A stretch of 7,847 bases of DNA from Bacteroidota bacterium (lineage in GTDB: Bacteria > Bacteroidota > Bacteroidia > Chitinophagales > Chitinophagaceae): positions 1 through 7,847 of the forward strand of contig JAEWIW010000051.1 in the NCBI GenBank assembly GCA_023386855.1, in the 5' to 3' direction. A model generated the notes under the pieces. That model did not search any database. It was given only the letters and a program-made list of their open reading frames with translations, and was not told the DNA's origin. The translations under genes were made by a program, and so were the position numbers. Below are positions 5,663 through 7,847 of the stretch, piece by piece (the stretch's first letter is position 1; each line of letters opens with the position of its first letter).

Positions 5663-7847
5663 ATAAGGAAGCTTCACAAAAAACGTAGTCCCCACTTCCT
5701 CTTCAGTTTCAAACCAGATATCTCCATGTGCCTGCTCGGCAATGCTCTTGCTCATGGCAAGGCCAAGCCCCGTACCGGAACTCTTTGTGGTGAAATTTGG
5801 GGTAAAGATCTTATCCCTCATCGACTCGGGAATACCAGCGCCATTATCCTGAACACTCACGATTATAAATTCATCAGTAATCTTCTCCTCCACCCTGATG
5901 AGTTTATCATCAATATATTCGCCGGCTTCAATGGCATTCTGGAACAGGTTGGTAAATAACCGGTTTAACTGTGTTTTATCTGCATAAACCATCACTTTCT
6001 GCTGAACAGGCTTCCAGGAGAAATCAAGGTTCTCCGTGGATTCATACAAGGAGGATAGGGAATATATGAGGTCATGCAGGTCAAACACTTCATTTTTCGG
6101 GTTACCAATATTGGCAAACTGTGAAAAATCAGACGCGATCTTACTAAGGTGATCGATCTGCTCAATAAGTGTTCTGGCGACATTTGCCGTCATGGCCTTG
6201 ACATCCACTGAATTATTATCAATGGCTTTCTGGAGATACTGGATACTGAGTTTCATTGGTGTCAGCGGGTTCTTTATCTCGTGCGCCACCTGCCTTGCCA
6301 TTTGTCGCCAGGCTCCTTCCCTTTCATTCTTGGCCATGGCTTCCGCACTTTCATCAAGCTTGTGAAGCATCTTATTATATTCCTTCACCAGTTCACCGAT
6401 CTCATCATTTCTTTTCCACTGGATCTCCTGGTTGGTTCTTTCCAGGTTGATGTCACGCATCTTCTGTCCAATGATGGTAAAGGAAGAAGTGATCCTGTTG
6501 GTGATGAATAATGCAATCGCTCCTGCAATCAAAAATATAAATGCATTAAGGTTGATAATGGTGACAAGGAAATTGGAGATCTCCTGTTTCAACTCCACCT
6601 GCGTACTAAAAAAAGGAATATTGAGATAAGCATAGGCAATGCCAAGATCATTTCTTACAGGGCAATAGATACTGAAATACTTAACCGCCCCCATGTGTTC
6701 TTCAGTAAGGTATTGAACGGCACTTAGGTTATTAAGATGATAAAATGCTTTTGGATTCATCTTGGAACTTAATACCCCTTTATTATACACGAAAGGATTG
6801 GAAGAAACCCTCAGGTCGCCCGAAGTATCATACAGGTTTACATCTGTGCCATGTATGTCGGCGATATCCTGCATAAGCCGCTCCAGCTCAGCGCTGGCAC
6901 TGCTTTCAAAAAGATACATCGGGTCGGTACGGTCATAGGTTTCCGACATCTTGTTTTGAACCTCTTTGACCATGATCTGTATGGTCCTGCTTAACCTGTC
7001 TTCATTTGAACGATCGTAACGGTTAATAAAGAACAGTATCGTGGCTACACCAATCACCACAAACGAAAGCAGGGTAACCAAAATGATGGTACTATGGATC
7101 TGCGACCTGATGCTAAGTTGCCAGTATTGTCGCAGGCTGTTCACTTTCATCCTTGACCTGATCAGCAATATACTCACCCGGTAAATTGCCAGCAGCAAAA
7201 GGAATGTACTGAAGATGTAGGAAAACAGTGTAATACCTTCAATAAAGCTATTGTCTTTCTTCACGATCACCACCACTTTATCATTATCCTTTTTATACCA
7301 TAACTCTTCATACTCTGCTTTATACCTTATCTCATATTCCCTGCTGGGAACGCGGCTTACTGAAAGCGTCGTAGAAAAGGGATAATCATTATAATGATTG
7401 ATAAGATCGAGCTTGTTATAAATGGCATAGCTATAATCAGGCGAATATTCAGGAACAGGCTCCTTTGTCTGCTTGAACAATTCCGGTATCAAAGCATCAC
7501 TTTTATATCGCTTGGGTTCTGATAATACAAAGAAATATCCTTCTACTTCACCAAGTGTATCCCTGACCATTCGCCTGAACAGGTAAGTGAATTTATCATA
7601 CGACTTTTCAAAATATCGCAGGTCATCGATATTGGTCTTCTTGCCCTGTATATTGAAAATGGTATTCAGCGTATCATAAGAAATAGGAATCTCATTATAC
7701 AAAGGCCGCTGGTGTTCATCAAAAGTGTAGATCTTGGTATCGAACTTATTGAGGTATGCACTGAAGTTCTTATTTATGATGCTGTCTTTAAGGAACCTGT
7801 TGGCAGGCTGGAACTTGAACCGCTCAAAATTGGGTGCAAGAAAATCA
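5648..7847 (-). CDS. NtrY-like membrane sensor histidine kinase, 5' end beyond the window
   Basis: The frame stays open to the right edge (732 codons, numbered here from the first complete codon), so the true N terminus is missing. Upstream residues such as YLNKFDTKIYTFDEHQ look like normal periplasmic sensor sequence. Hydrophobic segments at about 203-230, 251-275 and 426-449 enclose a short basic cytoplasmic loop and a periplasmic sensor of about 150 residues. A HAMP-like linker follows (about 450-500). The phosphoacceptor region is AWRQMARQVAHEIKNPLTPM with His522 as the likely phosphorylated residue, an NtrY-type H-box. The ATPase domain has the N-box NLFQNAIEA, the G1 box DNGAGIP (Asp667 onward), the F-box IFTPNFTTK and the G2 box GTGLGLAM. 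All catalytic parts are intact. The response regulator is not in the window and the signal is unknown. Confidence 0.93.
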   Translation of the reverse strand, partial: DFLAPNFERFKFQPANRFLKDSIINKNFSAYLNKFDTKIYTFDEHQRPLYNEIPISYDTLNTIFNIQGKKTNIDDLRYFEKSYDKFTYLFRRMVRDTLGEVEGYFFVLSEPKRYKSDALIPELFKQTKEPVPEYSPDYSYAIYNKLDLINHYNDYPFSTTLSVSRVPSREYEIRYKAEYEELWYKKDNDKVVVIVKKDNSFIEGITLFSYIFSTFLLLLAIYRVSILLIRSRMKVNSLRQYWQLSIRSQIHSTIILVTLLSFVVIGVATILFFINRYDRSNEDRLSRTIQIMVKEVQNKMSETYDRTDPMYLFESSASAELERLMQDIADIHGTDVNLYDTSGDLRVSSNPFVYNKGVLSSKMNPKAFYHLNNLSAVQYLTEEHMGAVKYFSIYCPVRNDLGIAYAYLNIPFFSTQVELKQEISNFLVTIINLNAFIFLIAGAIALFITNRITSSFTIIGQKMRDINLERTNQEIQWKRNDEIGELVKEYNKMLHKLDESAEAMAKNEREGAWRQMARQVAHEIKNPLTPMKLSIQYLQKAIDNNSVDVKAMTANVARTLIEQIDHLSKIASDFSQFANIGNPKNEVFDLHDLIYSLSSLYESTENLDFSWKPVQQKVMVYADKTQLNRLFTNLFQNAIEAGEYIDDKLIRVEEKITDEFIIVSVQDNGAGIPESMRDKIFTPNFTTKSSGTGLGLAMSKSIAEQAHGDIWFETEEEVGTTFFVKLPYLKVV

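Overview
The window looks like chromosomal DNA from a member of the Bacteroidota, probably a Chitinophagaceae-type organism. Three upstream regions carry the TAnnTTTG -7 box of this phylum, one with TTTG exactly 19 nt upstream. None of the assigned starts has a convincing Shine-Dalgarno sequence. The gene set also fits: Dxr, a bacterial GH3 protein, a PolX-type PHP protein and an NtrY-like kinase with several membrane segments. The phylum call is fairly firm; the family call is inference from protein resemblance.

Layout. Positions 1-177 are mostly non-coding, with a possible gene start running off the left edge. Two minus-strand genes follow: a GH3-family adenylating enzyme (1373-2872) and, 40 nt downstream of it, dxr of the MEP isoprenoid pathway (178-1332). 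A 173-nt divergent promoter region (2873-3045) separates them from a plus-strand block. That block holds rplU and rpmA (ribosomal proteins bL21 and bL27), an AT-rich terminator, a 63-residue lysine/alanine-rich histone H1-like protein, a strong intrinsic terminator, and a 549-residue PolX-family protein (4013-5662). The last gene, on the minus strand, is a membrane histidine kinase that enters from beyond the right edge. It converges on the PolX-like gene, and the two reading frames overlap by 15 nt.

How the genes relate. rplU-rpmA is the standard 50S ribosomal pair. dxr is the first committed step of isoprenoid synthesis. The H1-like protein is probably a nucleoid or nucleic-acid-binding polycation, and its neighbour is a DNA-repair-type protein, but no common pathway can be shown. 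The GH3 and kinase substrates or signals are unknown.

Most interesting points. (1) The PolX-like protein keeps the whole PHP nuclease site, but the catalytic carboxylates of its polymerase domain appear to be replaced. (2) The H1-like mini-protein is built from four KAAPKKA units. (3) A perfect Shine-Dalgarno/ATG sits just before the terminator, in frame with the PolX-like gene. (4) The convergent gene ends overlap. (5) The kinase reading frame stays open to the window edge, so its true start is outside. No mobile element, CRISPR array, tRNA, rRNA or defence system is visible; this is mainly an ordinary housekeeping region.
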